DNA of 64,000 nucleotides from Bradyrhizobium diazoefficiens (GCF_016612535.1 NZ_JAENXS010000001.1:682001-746000), one strand, 5' to 3'. Numbered from the stretch's first letter, positions 39,874 to 49,179 are shown. Program-made: numbers and translations. Notes: generated from the sequence alone by a model not told the origin.

Positions 39874-40836
39874 TCACAACATGTCTTTCAGGCCGAAAGT
39901 CATCGGAATGAGCTTCCAGGTGTCGTATTGCTGCTTCGGCAGGAACGAATAGACTTGGCACTGCACTATGGCGCGCTTGGCGCTCTCGGCGACTGCCTGG
40001 GCGATCGACCGCGACGGTCCTCGCACCGCAACGATGACGGGCTCCGAGGCGAGCGATCCGTCGATCTTCATGGGAATGTCGATGTCGGCTTCGTACTGGT
40101 TGGCGTCCTGGCCGTTGTAGGTGGGCGTGAAGCAGCGCTTGACCGCGCCCTGGAATGCACCTTGCCAAGTCGCGACATTGGTGGCGGCCGTCCCGGACGT
40201 CGAGCCCAACGAGGCGGACGCATTCAGCGCTGAGCCAGCGAGCTCGTGTCGGGTCGCGGCACGTTTGTCGAGGTCGCGGGCAATCTGCGCGGGATCGAAG
40301 GTGCGCTCCTTGGGCTTCGGTTGCTGCTGCGGCTGGACGGCCGCGACCTTTTGCTCCACCGGCTTGGGCGGCGGCTTCTTGGTCTCCAGCTTCTTCTGCA
40401 GTTCCGCGATCGGATCTTCCCTGGCCGGATCAGGCTTCTTCTCCTGCGGCTTCGGCTCTTCCTTGGGCTTGGTCTCGGCGACCGGCTTCGGCGGATCGGG
40501 CTTCTTCTCGACCGGCTTTTCGACAGGCTTCGGCGGCGGCGTGTCGGGAGTCGAGTTGGTCTTGATCAGCTCTTTCTTCTCGGTGACCTTGCCGACGGCA
40601 TCTTCCTCCGGCTTGGCCTCGGCGATCTTCTCGACCTTGGGCTTCGGCTCTTCCTTCTTGCCGGTCTTTTGTCCGTTGGTGATCTGCGCCAGCTGGTCGG
40701 TGGAAATGATGTCGATCGGCAGCGACTCTTCCGGTGCGATGAAGGCCCTGCTGCTAAAGGTGAGCAAGCCCCATCCAATCACGAGGACGTGGAGAGCAAT
40801 CGACGCAACGAGTGTTTTGTCGACGTTCACCTTCAC
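39874..40836 (-). CDS. tolA: Cell envelope integrity protein TolA/TonB-like
   Basis: About 320 residues. One N-terminal membrane helix ([18 protein letters not shown]), a long Pro/Lys/Glu-rich periplasmic linker (about 60-200; repeats such as [16 protein letters not shown]) and a C-terminal TolA/TonB-like domain with [16 protein letters not shown]. Bridges the TolQR motor to Pal/TolB. The start is taken as GTG 40836, 4 bp after the tolR stop; an upstream ATG (40893) would overlap tolR by 53 bp and adds residues unlike TolA. Confidence 0.9.
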   Translation of the reverse strand: MKVNVDKTLVASIALHVLVIGWGLLTFSSRAFIAPEESLPIDIISTDQLAQITNGQKTGKKEEPKPKVEKIAEAKPEEDAVGKVTEKKELIKTNSTPDTPPPKPVEKPVEKKPDPPKPVAETKPKEEPKPQEKKPDPAREDPIAELQKKLETKKPPPKPVEQKVAAVQPQQQPKPKERTFDPAQIARDLDKRAATRHELAGSALNASASLGSTSGTAATNVATWQGAFQGAVKRCFTPTYNGQDANQYEADIDIPMKIDGSLASEPVIVAVRGPSRSIAQAVAESAKRAIVQCQVYSFLPKQQYDTWKLIPMTFGLKDML

Positions 40837-40840
40837 CTGC

Positions 40841-41293
40841 TTAGGACCCCTGATCCGCTTCCGTGACGAGCGCCAGCTTCTTGAATCCTGCACCTGACAA
40901 CAGGCCCATCACCCTGGCCACCGTGCCGTAATCCGCCTTCTTGTCGGCGCGCAGATAGATGCGTTCCTCGAGTCCACCGCGCGCATCCGTGATCGCCTTC
41001 AGCTTCGGGATCAGATCGGTCAGCGCCACCTCGGTATCGTTGATGAATACCTTCCCCTTGATGTCGACCGACATCTGGAGCGGCTTTTGGTCGTTCTGGT
41101 CGAGAGACTTGGCCTGGGTCTGCGGCAGGTCGAGCGGGACGCCGACCGTGAGCAGCGGCGCCGACACCATGAAGATGATGAGCAGCACCAGCATCACGTC
41201 GACCATCGGCGTGACGTTGATCTCGGCCATGACCGGCTTGCGCCGGCTGCGGCGCCCGCCGCCTCCGGACGAACTGGCTACGTTCATGCCCAT
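40841..41293 (-). CDS. tolR: Tol-Pal/ExbD-type protein TolR
   Basis: 150 residues. One membrane helix (VDVMLVLLIIFMVSAPLL) carrying the conserved aspartate of the proton path in TPMVDVM, then a periplasmic domain (RIYLRADKKADYGTVARVM). Works with TolQ to energise TolA. Starts at 41293 or 41287 are both possible. It follows tolQ by 43 bp. Confidence 0.95.
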   Translation of the reverse strand: MGMNVASSSGGGGRRSRRKPVMAEINVTPMVDVMLVLLIIFMVSAPLLTVGVPLDLPQTQAKSLDQNDQKPLQMSVDIKGKVFINDTEVALTDLIPKLKAITDARGGLEERIYLRADKKADYGTVARVMGLLSGAGFKKLALVTEADQGS

Positions 41294-41336
41294 GGCTTGA
41301 TGCCCAATCTCGCCTTCACACTATACATGCCGTCCG

Positions 41337-42053
<717 letters not shown>

Positions 42054-42430
42054 CAGCAGTATCCTCTCAACGCGATCGTTACTTGGCGATCGTTACCTAA
42101 TGTCCCGGCGCGCTAAATCGCCGCCGGTTCCCCAACAGCCGCGCTAGCACCGGCGCGGGGGCAAGCCCGCTCAAAGCCTTGTCTTTCTGGGGTGCAGGGG
42201 CTCGTCCAAAGCCGCCGCCTGCATTCCCTGCCAAGATGTCAAAACTATGGGCCTCGACGACAGCTTTGGGCGCGATTGTCCATGATTACCAAGCCCGGCG
42301 ATGGTTAATGCGAGGTTACCGCAGGCGAATTTGGCTGCGGGAAAGGGTGGCAGGCCAGTGATTTGGCGGGGAAATTGCCTCCAGCGGCAATTTTGCCGCG
42401 AAGCACCCGTGCGTAGCTGCCGGGCAGCAC
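42054..42430. other. Leader region upstream of tolQ
   Basis: About 375 bp between tolQ and the flavodoxin remnant. It holds the direct repeat at 42072-42096 and a small hairpin (GCGGCAA-TT-TTGCCGC at 42384-42399). I see no coding frame. Confidence 0.4.
42072..42096 (-). promoter_or_regulatory. Tandem 11-bp direct repeat upstream of tolQ
   Basis: On the minus strand, GTAACGATCGC-CAA-GTAACGATCGC: two identical 11-mers 14 bp apart, ending 18 bp before the tolQ ATG. Tandem half-sites suit an OmpR-type regulator, but the position close to the start codon would also suit repression. Function is inferred. Confidence 0.45.
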
Positions 42431-42627
42431 TCAGGCCGCGTCGGTCGTCGCAAGTACCCGCTGCAACGCCGCAACGAAGGTTGCGAGCTTTGGCGCATCG
42501 TTCGCCGATGCCACGTCGCCGGCCATGACGGACAGACAATCGACGGAACGCTTTGCCCCCGAGCTCCCGCATCTGGCCGAAGGCCTGATCGCTTCCCGCT
42601 CCGCCAAGCGTGCAGAAAAACGCCATT
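42431..42627 (-). pseudogene. C-terminal remnant of a flavodoxin-family gene, frameshifted
   Basis: From ATG 42627 one frame reads MAFFCTLGGAGSDQAFGQMR, the end region of flavodoxin-fold proteins. Near the middle the protein-like signal moves to another frame, VMAGDVASANDAPKLATFV, then AALQRVLATTDAA and a stop at 42431. Joined, these give the usual last 60 residues of a flavodoxin family protein. The N-terminal FMN-binding part is missing. This is a decayed fragment rather than a functional gene. Confidence 0.55.
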
Positions 42628-42710
42628 GCTAGAGAGTTTCGACTTGTCCGCGACAGAGGCTGATAATCGTGGCCTTCGGAGAAAGCGGCGGGATAGATCC
42701 GATCGGCGCG

Positions 42711-43475
42711 TCAGGCCGCTGGGGCCGGCTCCGGGCAGTTGGTCAGTCGCGCGGGATTGCCGACCGCGGTGCAGCCGCCGGGCACGTTTGATGTCACGAC
42801 CGTGCCGGCGCCGATCTTCGCGAAATCGCCGATACTAATGTCGCCGAGGATGGTCGCGCCGGCGCCGATGTAGGCACCGCGGCCGATGCGCGGCGAACGC
42901 GCCGGCAGTTCATTGCGGCGACCGATGCTGACATTCTGGAGGATGGTGGTCCCCTCGCCGATCAGCACATTGGCGCCGATCACGATGCCCGTGGCGTGAT
43001 CGAGATAGACCGACGAACCGATGCTCGCGGCGGGATGGATGCTGACCTGCAGCAGATTGGAAGACTCGTTCTGAAACAAGAGCGCGGCATCGACATGGCC
43101 GCGATGCCAAAGCCAGTTCGAGACGCGCCAAGCTTGCAGCGCGGCGTACCCCTTGAAGTGTAGCAGCGGTGACAACAGCCCGGTGATGGCGGGATCGTGG
43201 ATCGCGATCGCCTGCAAATCGCGGCCGGACGTCTCGATCAGGTCCGGTGAGCCGTGAAACGCGTCGAGGGCAAAGGCCACGAAGCGCGCTCGCTCCGCTG
43301 CAGAACCGCCAAGTCTGCGGCCGATCAGATCTGCCAGGGCAGCGGCAAGATCGTCATGGACGAGGACTGTCTCGCCAAGGGATTTGCCAAAGACAGGATC
43401 GGCCGCCATTGCACGTTGTGCCTCAGCACGGATCTCCTGCCAGAGACCATCATTCGCCGAGGTCGCAGCCGCCAT
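42711..43475 (-). CDS. Serine O-acetyltransferase (CysE) homologue with altered active site
   Basis: 254 residues. The helical N-terminal SATase domain (about 10-135) precedes a left-handed beta-helix of hexapeptide repeats. LDHATGIVIG carries the catalytic histidine (His160). Compared with E. coli CysE, the partner aspartate in the DIHP motif is Ser145 (QVSIHPAA), and the GGTGK...RHPKI loop reads GRRNELPARSPRIG, so the second active-site histidine is a serine. Acetylation of serine for cysteine synthesis is therefore uncertain, and a different acyl acceptor or loss of activity are alternatives. I chose the ATG at 43475. Confidence 0.8.
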   Translation of the reverse strand: MAAATSANDGLWQEIRAEAQRAMAADPVFGKSLGETVLVHDDLAAALADLIGRRLGGSAAERARFVAFALDAFHGSPDLIETSGRDLQAIAIHDPAITGLLSPLLHFKGYAALQAWRVSNWLWHRGHVDAALLFQNESSNLLQVSIHPAASIGSSVYLDHATGIVIGANVLIGEGTTILQNVSIGRRNELPARSPRIGRGAYIGAGATILGDISIGDFAKIGAGTVVTSNVPGGCTAVGNPARLTNCPEPAPAA

Positions 43476-43660
43476 CGTCGCCGCCTCCTTCTTCGCGCGT
43501 GTTGAATATAGGCCCGGGGCCGCCCGCGCGCCACGCCGCACCAGCGGCCCGCATGGTCCCCCGTAAGGCTACATCCGCGGGTTTTTCGTATCCAGAATCC
43601 TTTGTTGCTGCCGACCCGCGATGAGTTTCTCGCCGCGGCCAAAGCGATTTTCGCGCGATC

Positions 43661-44986
43661 TCACTGCGCCTGCCCGTTGGTTTGATTGCCGTGATCGAGA
43701 TAGGCCAGCGCCTGCTTGAGCTGGGCGTCATCGGGTTTGCCGATCAGCTCCGCCTTGATTGGCGGTGAAGAGATCGGCTTGGCCTGCCCGGCTTGCGCCT
43801 GCGCCGCGCTGCCGTTGAGCGTGCCGGGATTGGCGAGTGCCCCAGTCAACGAGCTCTCCCGCAGCACGACGCCGCCCGCGATCTGCTGCTCCTTGGGCGC
43901 CTCGGCAACGACGTCGGGCGTGATGCCTTCATCCTGAATCGAGCGTCCGGACGGCGTGTAATAGAGGGCCGTCGTCAACCTGACTGCACCGTGCCCCTTG
44001 AGCGGGATCACGGTTTGCACCGATCCTTTACCAAAGCTCTGCGTGCCCATCACCTTGGCGCGATGACGGTCCTGCAAAGCGCCGGCCACGATTTCAGAGG
44101 CGGAAGCGGAAGCGCCGTTGATGAGAACCACGACCGGAACGCCGGCAAGCAGGTCACCGTGTGCAGGTGCGCCAAAGCTCTGGTTCTCGCTGGCATCCCG
44201 ACCGCGGATGCTCACCACCGTGCCGCCGTCGAGCAGGTCGCCGGCGACATCGATTGCGGCCGTCAGCAGTCCGCCCGGATCGTTGCGCAGATCGACCACA
44301 AGTCCTTTCAGCTTGCCATTGGCCTGGTGCTGGAGATCCTGGATCGCGCTCTTGAATCCGCCGGAGGTGTCTCCGCCGAACTGGCTGATGCGAACATAGC
44401 CGACGCCATCCGGCTCCAGCTTCGACTTGACGGATTCCACCTTGATGATTTCCCGCGTCAAGGTGACGTCCAGCGGCTCCTGCTTGCCGCGGAGCAACGT
44501 CAGCGTCACGGTCGAGCCGGGATCGCCACGCAGCACCGCGACCACCTTGCTCAGAGGCATGCCGCGTGCGCTGGCATGGTCGATCAAGAGGATCTGGTCA
44601 CCCGGCTCGATCCCGGCCCGCGCCGCAGGCGTGCCGTCGATCGGTGAAATCACCTTCGGCAAACCGTCCTGCTCGCTGATCTGGATGCCCAGCCCACCGA
44701 ACCGGCCGGCCATGTCGGCCTGCGATTGCTTGAATTCCCCCTCATCCATGTAGTCGGAGTGCGGATCGAGGCGGTTGAGCATGCCCTTGAGCACGTCGTT
44801 GGTCAGCTCGTCCGAGCCGATCGGGTGGACGTAGGCGCGATGCACGAGCTGGATGACGCCCCCGATCAGGCCGAGTTCGGCGACCTCGGGCTCGTCGCGC
44901 TGCATGGCAATAGCGGTGACGAGGGGAACGGCAACGAGGCAGGCGCAAAGAGAGGTCGCGATCAGCAGGCGGGCTCTTGTCATCAT
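43661..44986 (-). CDS. ctpA: S41 family C-terminal processing peptidase
   Basis: 441 residues. A signal peptide ends near residue 27. The order is an N-terminal cap (VIQLVHRAYVHPIGSDELTN), a PDZ domain (about 85-165; GLGIQISEQDGLPKVISPIDG) and the serine protease core with nucleophile region NGASASASEIVAGAL near 295 and catalytic lysine region TQSFGKGSVQT. A Gln/Ala/Pro-rich tail follows. Periplasmic protease acting on C-termini, often on wall hydrolases. The ATG at 44986 is preceded by CGAGGTCAA. Confidence 0.92.
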   Translation of the reverse strand: MMTRARLLIATSLCACLVAVPLVTAIAMQRDEPEVAELGLIGGVIQLVHRAYVHPIGSDELTNDVLKGMLNRLDPHSDYMDEGEFKQSQADMAGRFGGLGIQISEQDGLPKVISPIDGTPAARAGIEPGDQILLIDHASARGMPLSKVVAVLRGDPGSTVTLTLLRGKQEPLDVTLTREIIKVESVKSKLEPDGVGYVRISQFGGDTSGGFKSAIQDLQHQANGKLKGLVVDLRNDPGGLLTAAIDVAGDLLDGGTVVSIRGRDASENQSFGAPAHGDLLAGVPVVVLINGASASASEIVAGALQDRHRAKVMGTQSFGKGSVQTVIPLKGHGAVRLTTALYYTPSGRSIQDEGITPDVVAEAPKEQQIAGGVVLRESSLTGALANPGTLNGSAAQAQAGQAKPISSPPIKAELIGKPDDAQLKQALAYLDHGNQTNGQAQ

Positions 44987-45190
44987 TTGACCTCGGTTCG
45001 CAGGAGTGGATGGTGCGGAGGCGCACGGCATTCGCGGCGCGATGGCAGGACGGGCCTACGCCTCCATTACACTGAACGCAAATCGCAGCCGGACGTTTCA
45101 GCCGGCGCGGAGCCCGTGCATTAGCATCGAGTTCGACTGCTTCCTCGGCCGCTGAGGCAAGGAGCCCGGATGCTGTGCCCCAGAACCAAA

Positions 45191-45221
45191 CCGCCCGCCT
45201 GCGGGGTGCGCAGACGGGCGG
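45191..45221 (-). terminator. Terminator after the DUF2852 gene
   Basis: CCGCCCG-C-CTGCG-GGGTG-CGCAG-A-CGGGCGG, a 12-pair stem with one mismatch, 58 bp beyond the stop. Confidence 0.55.
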
Positions 45222-45278
45222 CTCGGGGCCATCAGGACTTTGGGGGCATGGGCTTGAAGGCTTTGAGAGGTGTTTCGA

Positions 45279-45770
45279 TCACCCCTGCGGCTGATCAGTC
45301 GGCGGCGGGGTCGGACGCGTCTTGTGCTGAGCCATGAACTGGTCGAACTCTTCCTTGTCCTTGGCGTGGCGCAGACGGTCGAGGAAGTTCTTGAATTCGA
45401 CCTGCTCCTCCTCGAGACGCTGCAGCGTCTCGGTGCGGTATTCGTCGAAGGCGCGATTGCCCGAGGACGGCGGGCCGAAGCCAAAGCCGAAGCCACGGCG
45501 CTCCATACGACCGCGCATGCGGTCCATCTTGTACTGCATCCGCTCCATCTTGCTCTGCCAGCGATCCTGGTTGCTCCAGCACGACATTCTTCTGCTCCCG
45601 AGTGTGAAAAAGAGAAGGGCAAGTCCGATCGGCCACCAGACGATGAAGCCGAGAATGGTCACGGCAATCCAGCCAGGATGCCAGGGTGTATCGAGCATGC
45701 GGGGCCGCTCGTATTGCTGCTGTTGGTCCGAGGGGCCGCGCCAGCGATTGACATCAGCGGTGTAGGCCAT
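45279..45770 (-). CDS. DUF2852 domain-containing membrane protein
   Basis: 163 residues. One membrane segment (IAVTILGFIVWWPIGLALLFF, about 34-55), then a basic, Met/Arg-rich helix (MERMQYKMDRMRGRMERR) and a Gly/Phe hinge (GFGFGFG). A second helix (RTETLQRLEEEQVEFKNFLDRLR) follows. This is the DUF2852 layout; function unknown. A perfect 19-bp palindrome lies 36 bp upstream, probably an operator for the adjacent TetR protein. Confidence 0.88.
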   Translation of the reverse strand: MAYTADVNRWRGPSDQQQQYERPRMLDTPWHPGWIAVTILGFIVWWPIGLALLFFTLGSRRMSCWSNQDRWQSKMERMQYKMDRMRGRMERRGFGFGFGPPSSGNRAFDEYRTETLQRLEEEQVEFKNFLDRLRHAKDKEEFDQFMAQHKTRPTPPPTDQPQG

Positions 45771-45805
45771 TTCCCTTCTCCATCACGGCATCAGCGCCGT
45801 TGTGA

Positions 45806-45824
45806 ATGTAAATAACATTTACAT
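45806..45824. promoter_or_regulatory. Palindromic operator upstream of the DUF2852 gene
   Basis: ATGTAAAT-AAC-ATTTACAT, perfect 8-bp arms with a 3-bp centre, 36 bp before the DUF2852 start and downstream of a TetR gene. The sequence is AT-rich in GC-rich surroundings. Its size suits a TetR dimer. Confidence 0.6.
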
Positions 45825-45891
45825 AGCTAGATCATCCCGCGATTTTGTCAAGCTGGGGGCGTGACAGGTCGGCCGAATTATTTGCGCAACT

Positions 45892-46644
45892 TTATTTCGG
45901 CTTGCCCCAAGGACCGGCTGGAGGTCCGCCGGAGGCCACGCCAGAACCGGAGGGAGCCTCCGGCGGCACCGGCGGCGGCTCGGCGCTTTTCGCCTGCGGC
46001 CTGCGGTCGGTCGGGAAGCCGAGGCCGCGCAGATAAATCAGCACCTCGGCTTCTAACAGCTCGTCCGGCGACATCGGCAGTTTGCGTCGTGCCGCGTCAC
46101 CGCGCGAGAACAGCGAGGCGATTCCGTGTGCCATCGACCAGATGTGCAGCGCCATCATCATCGCCGGCGGACGTGGCGCACCGGGCGGGGCGAGCGCAGC
46201 AAGGCGCTCCGCGGCGGCGCGAATGACGTTAAATGCGCGCTCGCTTGCGGCCTGCAGCGCTGCATTGGCATCGACCGGCAGGCCCGATTCGAACATCGCG
46301 TTGTAGAAAGCGGGCTCTTCGCGGGCGAAGGCGAGATAGGCCCGACCGACACGCTCGAACGCCGTGACGGTGTCGGGGCGCCCATCGTCCCAGGCCGCGG
46401 TGAGACGCGATTCGAACTGCTCAAAACCGCGTTGGGCGATCGAGGACAGCAATTCGTCACGATCGCGAAAATGCCGGTAAGGCGCAGCCGCGCTGACGCC
46501 GGCCATGCGCGCCGCATCGGCAAAGGTGAAGCCGGCCGCACCCTTCTCGGCGATCAGCCCGAGGGCGGCCTGCAACAGGGCTTCCTTCAGATTGCCGTGG
46601 TGATAGCCGCGCTCGGCGCGGCGCTCTTCCTTGCGCCAGCTCAT
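45892..46644 (-). CDS. TetR/AcrR family regulator with WHG-type C-terminus
   Basis: 250 residues. The N-terminal helix-turn-helix (about 14-60) starts at the characteristic GYHHGNLKEALLQAAL, and APYRHFRDRDELLSSIA is the recognition helix region. The C-terminal domain includes MMALHIWSMAHGIASLF, the WHG-type signature. The last 40 residues are Pro/Gly-rich. The ligand is unknown. The DUF2852 gene follows on the same strand with a palindrome between, which makes it the likely target. Confidence 0.9.
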   Translation of the reverse strand: MSWRKEERRAERGYHHGNLKEALLQAALGLIAEKGAAGFTFADAARMAGVSAAAPYRHFRDRDELLSSIAQRGFEQFESRLTAAWDDGRPDTVTAFERVGRAYLAFAREEPAFYNAMFESGLPVDANAALQAASERAFNVIRAAAERLAALAPPGAPRPPAMMMALHIWSMAHGIASLFSRGDAARRKLPMSPDELLEAEVLIYLRGLGFPTDRRPQAKSAEPPPVPPEAPSGSGVASGGPPAGPWGKPK

Positions 46645-46771
46645 GTGAACGGCTTTAACATGAGCCGGGCGTGAAGGTCACTAGCGGCGAAGGGGGCGTG
46701 ATGAACCCCGTACTTCCACGGTCATGCCGGGCGATGCGTCGGCATCGCGCCCGGACACGACTTTCTCGGAC

Positions 46772-47137
46772 CTACATCTGCGGGATGGCCAGCACGGGCA
46801 TGACCTCGACGGCCTCGCCGGGAAAGATCGCAAAGTGCGGATGGTTCTCGAACAGTTTGGCGGCCGCCTCTTGCGAGGCCGCCCGCACCACCGTGAAGCC
46901 GGTCAGCGCATTGCTGACCTCGGTGACGCCGCTGGTGTCGATCTTGCGGGTCTTGCCGAGCGGGCCACCGATCTCGACGATGACGTCCTTGTGCTTCTCG
47001 ACCCAGCCGTGCCAGGCGGCCATGCCCTCCTGTTCCTTGGCCTTGCGTTGGGCCTCGGGCATCGCATGCCAGGCCTTCATCTTCTCGCCGGTCATGCTGC
47101 CGAGATAGACGGCGAGGAATTTGTGTTCGGTGCTCAT
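46772..47137 (-). CDS. YCII-like alpha/beta-barrel protein
   Basis: 121 residues with the dimeric ferredoxin-like fold pattern of YCII proteins: KFLAVYLGS at the N-terminus, central EIGGPLGKTRKI, and AASQEAAAKLFENHPHF near the end. Function unknown. It lies 59 bp downstream of another YCII/DGPF protein gene on the same strand and is probably co-transcribed with it. Confidence 0.75.
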   Translation of the reverse strand: MSTEHKFLAVYLGSMTGEKMKAWHAMPEAQRKAKEQEGMAAWHGWVEKHKDVIVEIGGPLGKTRKIDTSGVTEVSNALTGFTVVRAASQEAAAKLFENHPHFAIFPGEAVEVMPVLAIPQM

Positions 47138-47196
47138 CGGTTCTCTCCCTTTGTTGATCGATTGGCGACAGCCGCGATTCCATCGCGACCGGGTGG

Positions 47197-47601
47197 CTAA
47201 CTCTTCAGGTCGTCGAAGCCGGCGGCAGCCGCCTGCACCTCCGGCGGAAAATCGGACATTTCCTGCACCTGGCGGATCTCGATGATTTCATTGGCCAACG
47301 CCGGGCACTCCTTGGCCCAGGCAATCGCCTCCTCGCGCGAGGCGACATCGATCATCCAGTAGCCGCCCAGCACTTCCTTGGCTTCCGTGAACGGGCCGTC
47401 GGTCACGACCGGTATGCCGGCGGCAAACGAAACACGGGCGCCCATCGACGGCGGATGCAGGCCGTCCAGCGTGATCAGCACGCCGGCGTCCTTCAACGCC
47501 TCGTTGTAGCGCATCATCGCGGCGACGCGTTCGGGATCGAGTTGCACGTCCGCCGGCGCGGTCTCGTAGCCGAGCGGGATCATCAGCATCATGAATCGCA
47601 T
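47197..47601 (-). CDS. YciI/DGPF family protein
   Basis: 134 residues. The diagnostic DGPF tetrapeptide is in VVTDGPFTEAKEVLGGYWMI, followed by SREEAIAWAKECP. I chose the ATG at 47601, preceded by TGAGGAA, over an in-frame ATG at 47640. Such proteins often accompany ECF sigma factors with TPR tails, one of which lies 3.5 kb away. Divergent from the SDR gene. Confidence 0.85.
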   Translation of the reverse strand: MRFMMLMIPLGYETAPADVQLDPERVAAMMRYNEALKDAGVLITLDGLHPPSMGARVSFAAGIPVVTDGPFTEAKEVLGGYWMIDVASREEAIAWAKECPALANEIIEIRQVQEMSDFPPEVQAAAAGFDDLKS

Positions 47602-47846
47602 GCGGTTCCTCACTTGCCTCGTCGTTCCACATAGCGACATGCGCCGCGAAACGCAGCCACGGAATGATGGCCGGATAAGCGGGCCGCCTGACCCGCGCTC
47701 ACCTCGTAAGACGAATGACGTTCTACCAAGCCGACACGGCCGTTAAAATTATTTCGGAGGTCATTGCGGCAAATCACGCAGATGGTAGTTCCTTGCGGGG
47801 GACCGGCCAAACTGTCATGCCGCGATCCCGTGCAAAGGACCGCGTC

Positions 47847-48635
47847 ATGATTTCTTCGCCCGCCAAAGTTGCCCTCGTCACCGGCGCCGCACGCGGGATC
47901 GGCTTGGCGACGGCGAAGCGCTTTCTCGCCGACGGGTGGCGCGTGGCGCTGCTCGATATCGCGGGAGAGCTGCAGGCGAGCGCAGTGGCGGCGCTGAAAA
48001 ATCCCGATCACACGCTGGCGATCACCTGCGACGTATCCGACCCAGCCGCCGTGGGAGCTGCAATGGCAGGGCTCATGAGCCGCTTCGGACGGCTCGATGC
48101 GCTGGTCAACAATGCCGGCGTCGCGGTGTTCGCACCCGTGCTGGAGACCAGCGACGCCGACTGGAACAGGATCGTGGCGGTCAACCTCACCGGTCCGTTC
48201 CTGTGCACCAAGGCGGCCGCGCCGCTGATGCGCGAGCAGGGCGGTGGCGCCATCGTCAACATCACCTCGATCTCGGCGGTGCGCGCCTCGACGCTGCGCT
48301 CGGCCTACGGCACCAGCAAGGCCGGACTGGCGCACCTGACCAAGCAGCTCGCGGTCGAACTCGCCTCGCTCAACATCCGCGTCAACGCGGTCGCGCCGGG
48401 GCCGGTCGACACCGCGATGGCGAAGCAGGTGCACACGCCGGAAATCCGCGCCGACTATCACGACGCCATCCCGCTCAACCGCTATGGCCTGGAGGAGGAA
48501 CTCGCGGAAGCGATCTACTTCCTGTGCTCGGAGCGCGCGAGTTACATCACGGGTCAAATTTTGGCCGTTGATGGCGGCTTCGATGCGGCGGGTATCGGCC
48601 TGCCGACGCTGCGCGGCGAACGGCGGAATGGATAG
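47847..48635 (+). CDS. SDR family oxidoreductase
   Basis: 262 residues, classical short-chain dehydrogenase. NAD(P)-binding TGAARGIGLATAKRF is near residue 12, NNAGVAVF near 86, catalytic Ser in ITSISAV and YGTSKAG near 155. The C-terminal YITGQILAVDGGFDAAG is typical of 3-oxoacyl-ACP reductase-like members. Substrate unknown. The frame extends upstream to 47715, but the conserved fold begins at ATG 47847. A double hairpin follows the stop. Confidence 0.9.
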   Translation: MISSPAKVALVTGAARGIGLATAKRFLADGWRVALLDIAGELQASAVAALKNPDHTLAITCDVSDPAAVGAAMAGLMSRFGRLDALVNNAGVAVFAPVLETSDADWNRIVAVNLTGPFLCTKAAAPLMREQGGGAIVNITSISAVRASTLRSAYGTSKAGLAHLTKQLAVELASLNIRVNAVAPGPVDTAMAKQVHTPEIRADYHDAIPLNRYGLEEELAEAIYFLCSERASYITGQILAVDGGFDAAGIGLPTLRGERRNG

Positions 48636-48638
48636 AAC

Positions 48639-48715
48639 GGTGGGTTAGCGAAGCGTAACCCACCTCTTCTCGCGCGGCGAAAGACGTGGTGGGTTACGCC
48701 TTCGGCTAACCCACC
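48639..48715. repeat. Double palindromic element after the SDR gene
   Basis: Two adjacent hairpins: GGTGGGTTA-GCGAAGCG-TAACCCACC (48639-48664) and GGTGGGTTA-CGCCTTCGGC-TAACCCACC (48688-48715). The arms are identical. They could form a terminator and belong to the dispersed family also seen at 29102-29150. Confidence 0.65.
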
Positions 48716-48741
48716 CTACAGATCGAGTTGGTGGAGAGTTC

Positions 48742-49179
48742 ATGCAACGCGTCACCTTCCTCAAGGCCCTTGCGCTCGCATCCGCCCTGCTCGCCGCCAC
48801 GCCTGCGGCCGCCGAAATCCGCATCATCCAGAGCCCCGGCGGACAGGTGGGACCGTTCCTCGATCTGTTCGAGAAGGTGCGCGAGAGCGGCGAGCGCGTG
48901 GTGATCGACGGTCCCTGCCTGTCCGCCTGCACGCTGGTGCTGAGCATCGTTCCGGGCGAGCGCATTTGCGTCACCAAGCGCGCCGTGCTCGGCTTCCATG
49001 CCGCGCGCTCGGTCGACCGGCGCGGGCGCCTCTATGCCGAGCCGGAAGCATCCGAAGCCGTGCTCCAAGCCTATCCCGGCCCGGTCCGCGACTGGATCAG
49101 CCGCCGCGGCGGCCTCACCTCGCGGTTGCTCTTGCTGAAGGGGCGCGACCTCGCCGCGATTTATCCGCGCTGTCGATGA
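48742..49179 (+). CDS. Small exported protein, ClpP-fold-like
   Basis: 145 residues. A signal peptide ends near residue 24 (ATPAAA). SPGGQVGPFLDLFEKVRESG, DGPCLSACTLVLSIV and LGFHAARS resemble the glycine-rich strand, nucleophile serine turn and histidine of ClpP/crotonase-type periplasmic proteins. It is shorter than those enzymes, so catalysis is uncertain. The ATG at 48742 follows GTGGAGAG. Confidence 0.6.
   Translation: MQRVTFLKALALASALLAATPAAAEIRIIQSPGGQVGPFLDLFEKVRESGERVVIDGPCLSACTLVLSIVPGERICVTKRAVLGFHAARSVDRRGRLYAEPEASEAVLQAYPGPVRDWISRRGGLTSRLLLLKGRDLAAIYPRCR

Noticed and set aside
42171..42626. A 151-codon minus-strand frame upstream of tolQ taken as one gene
   Set aside because: Only its first third is protein-like (flavodoxin end); after the frameshift the frame reads Arg-rich nonsense, so I call a remnant instead.
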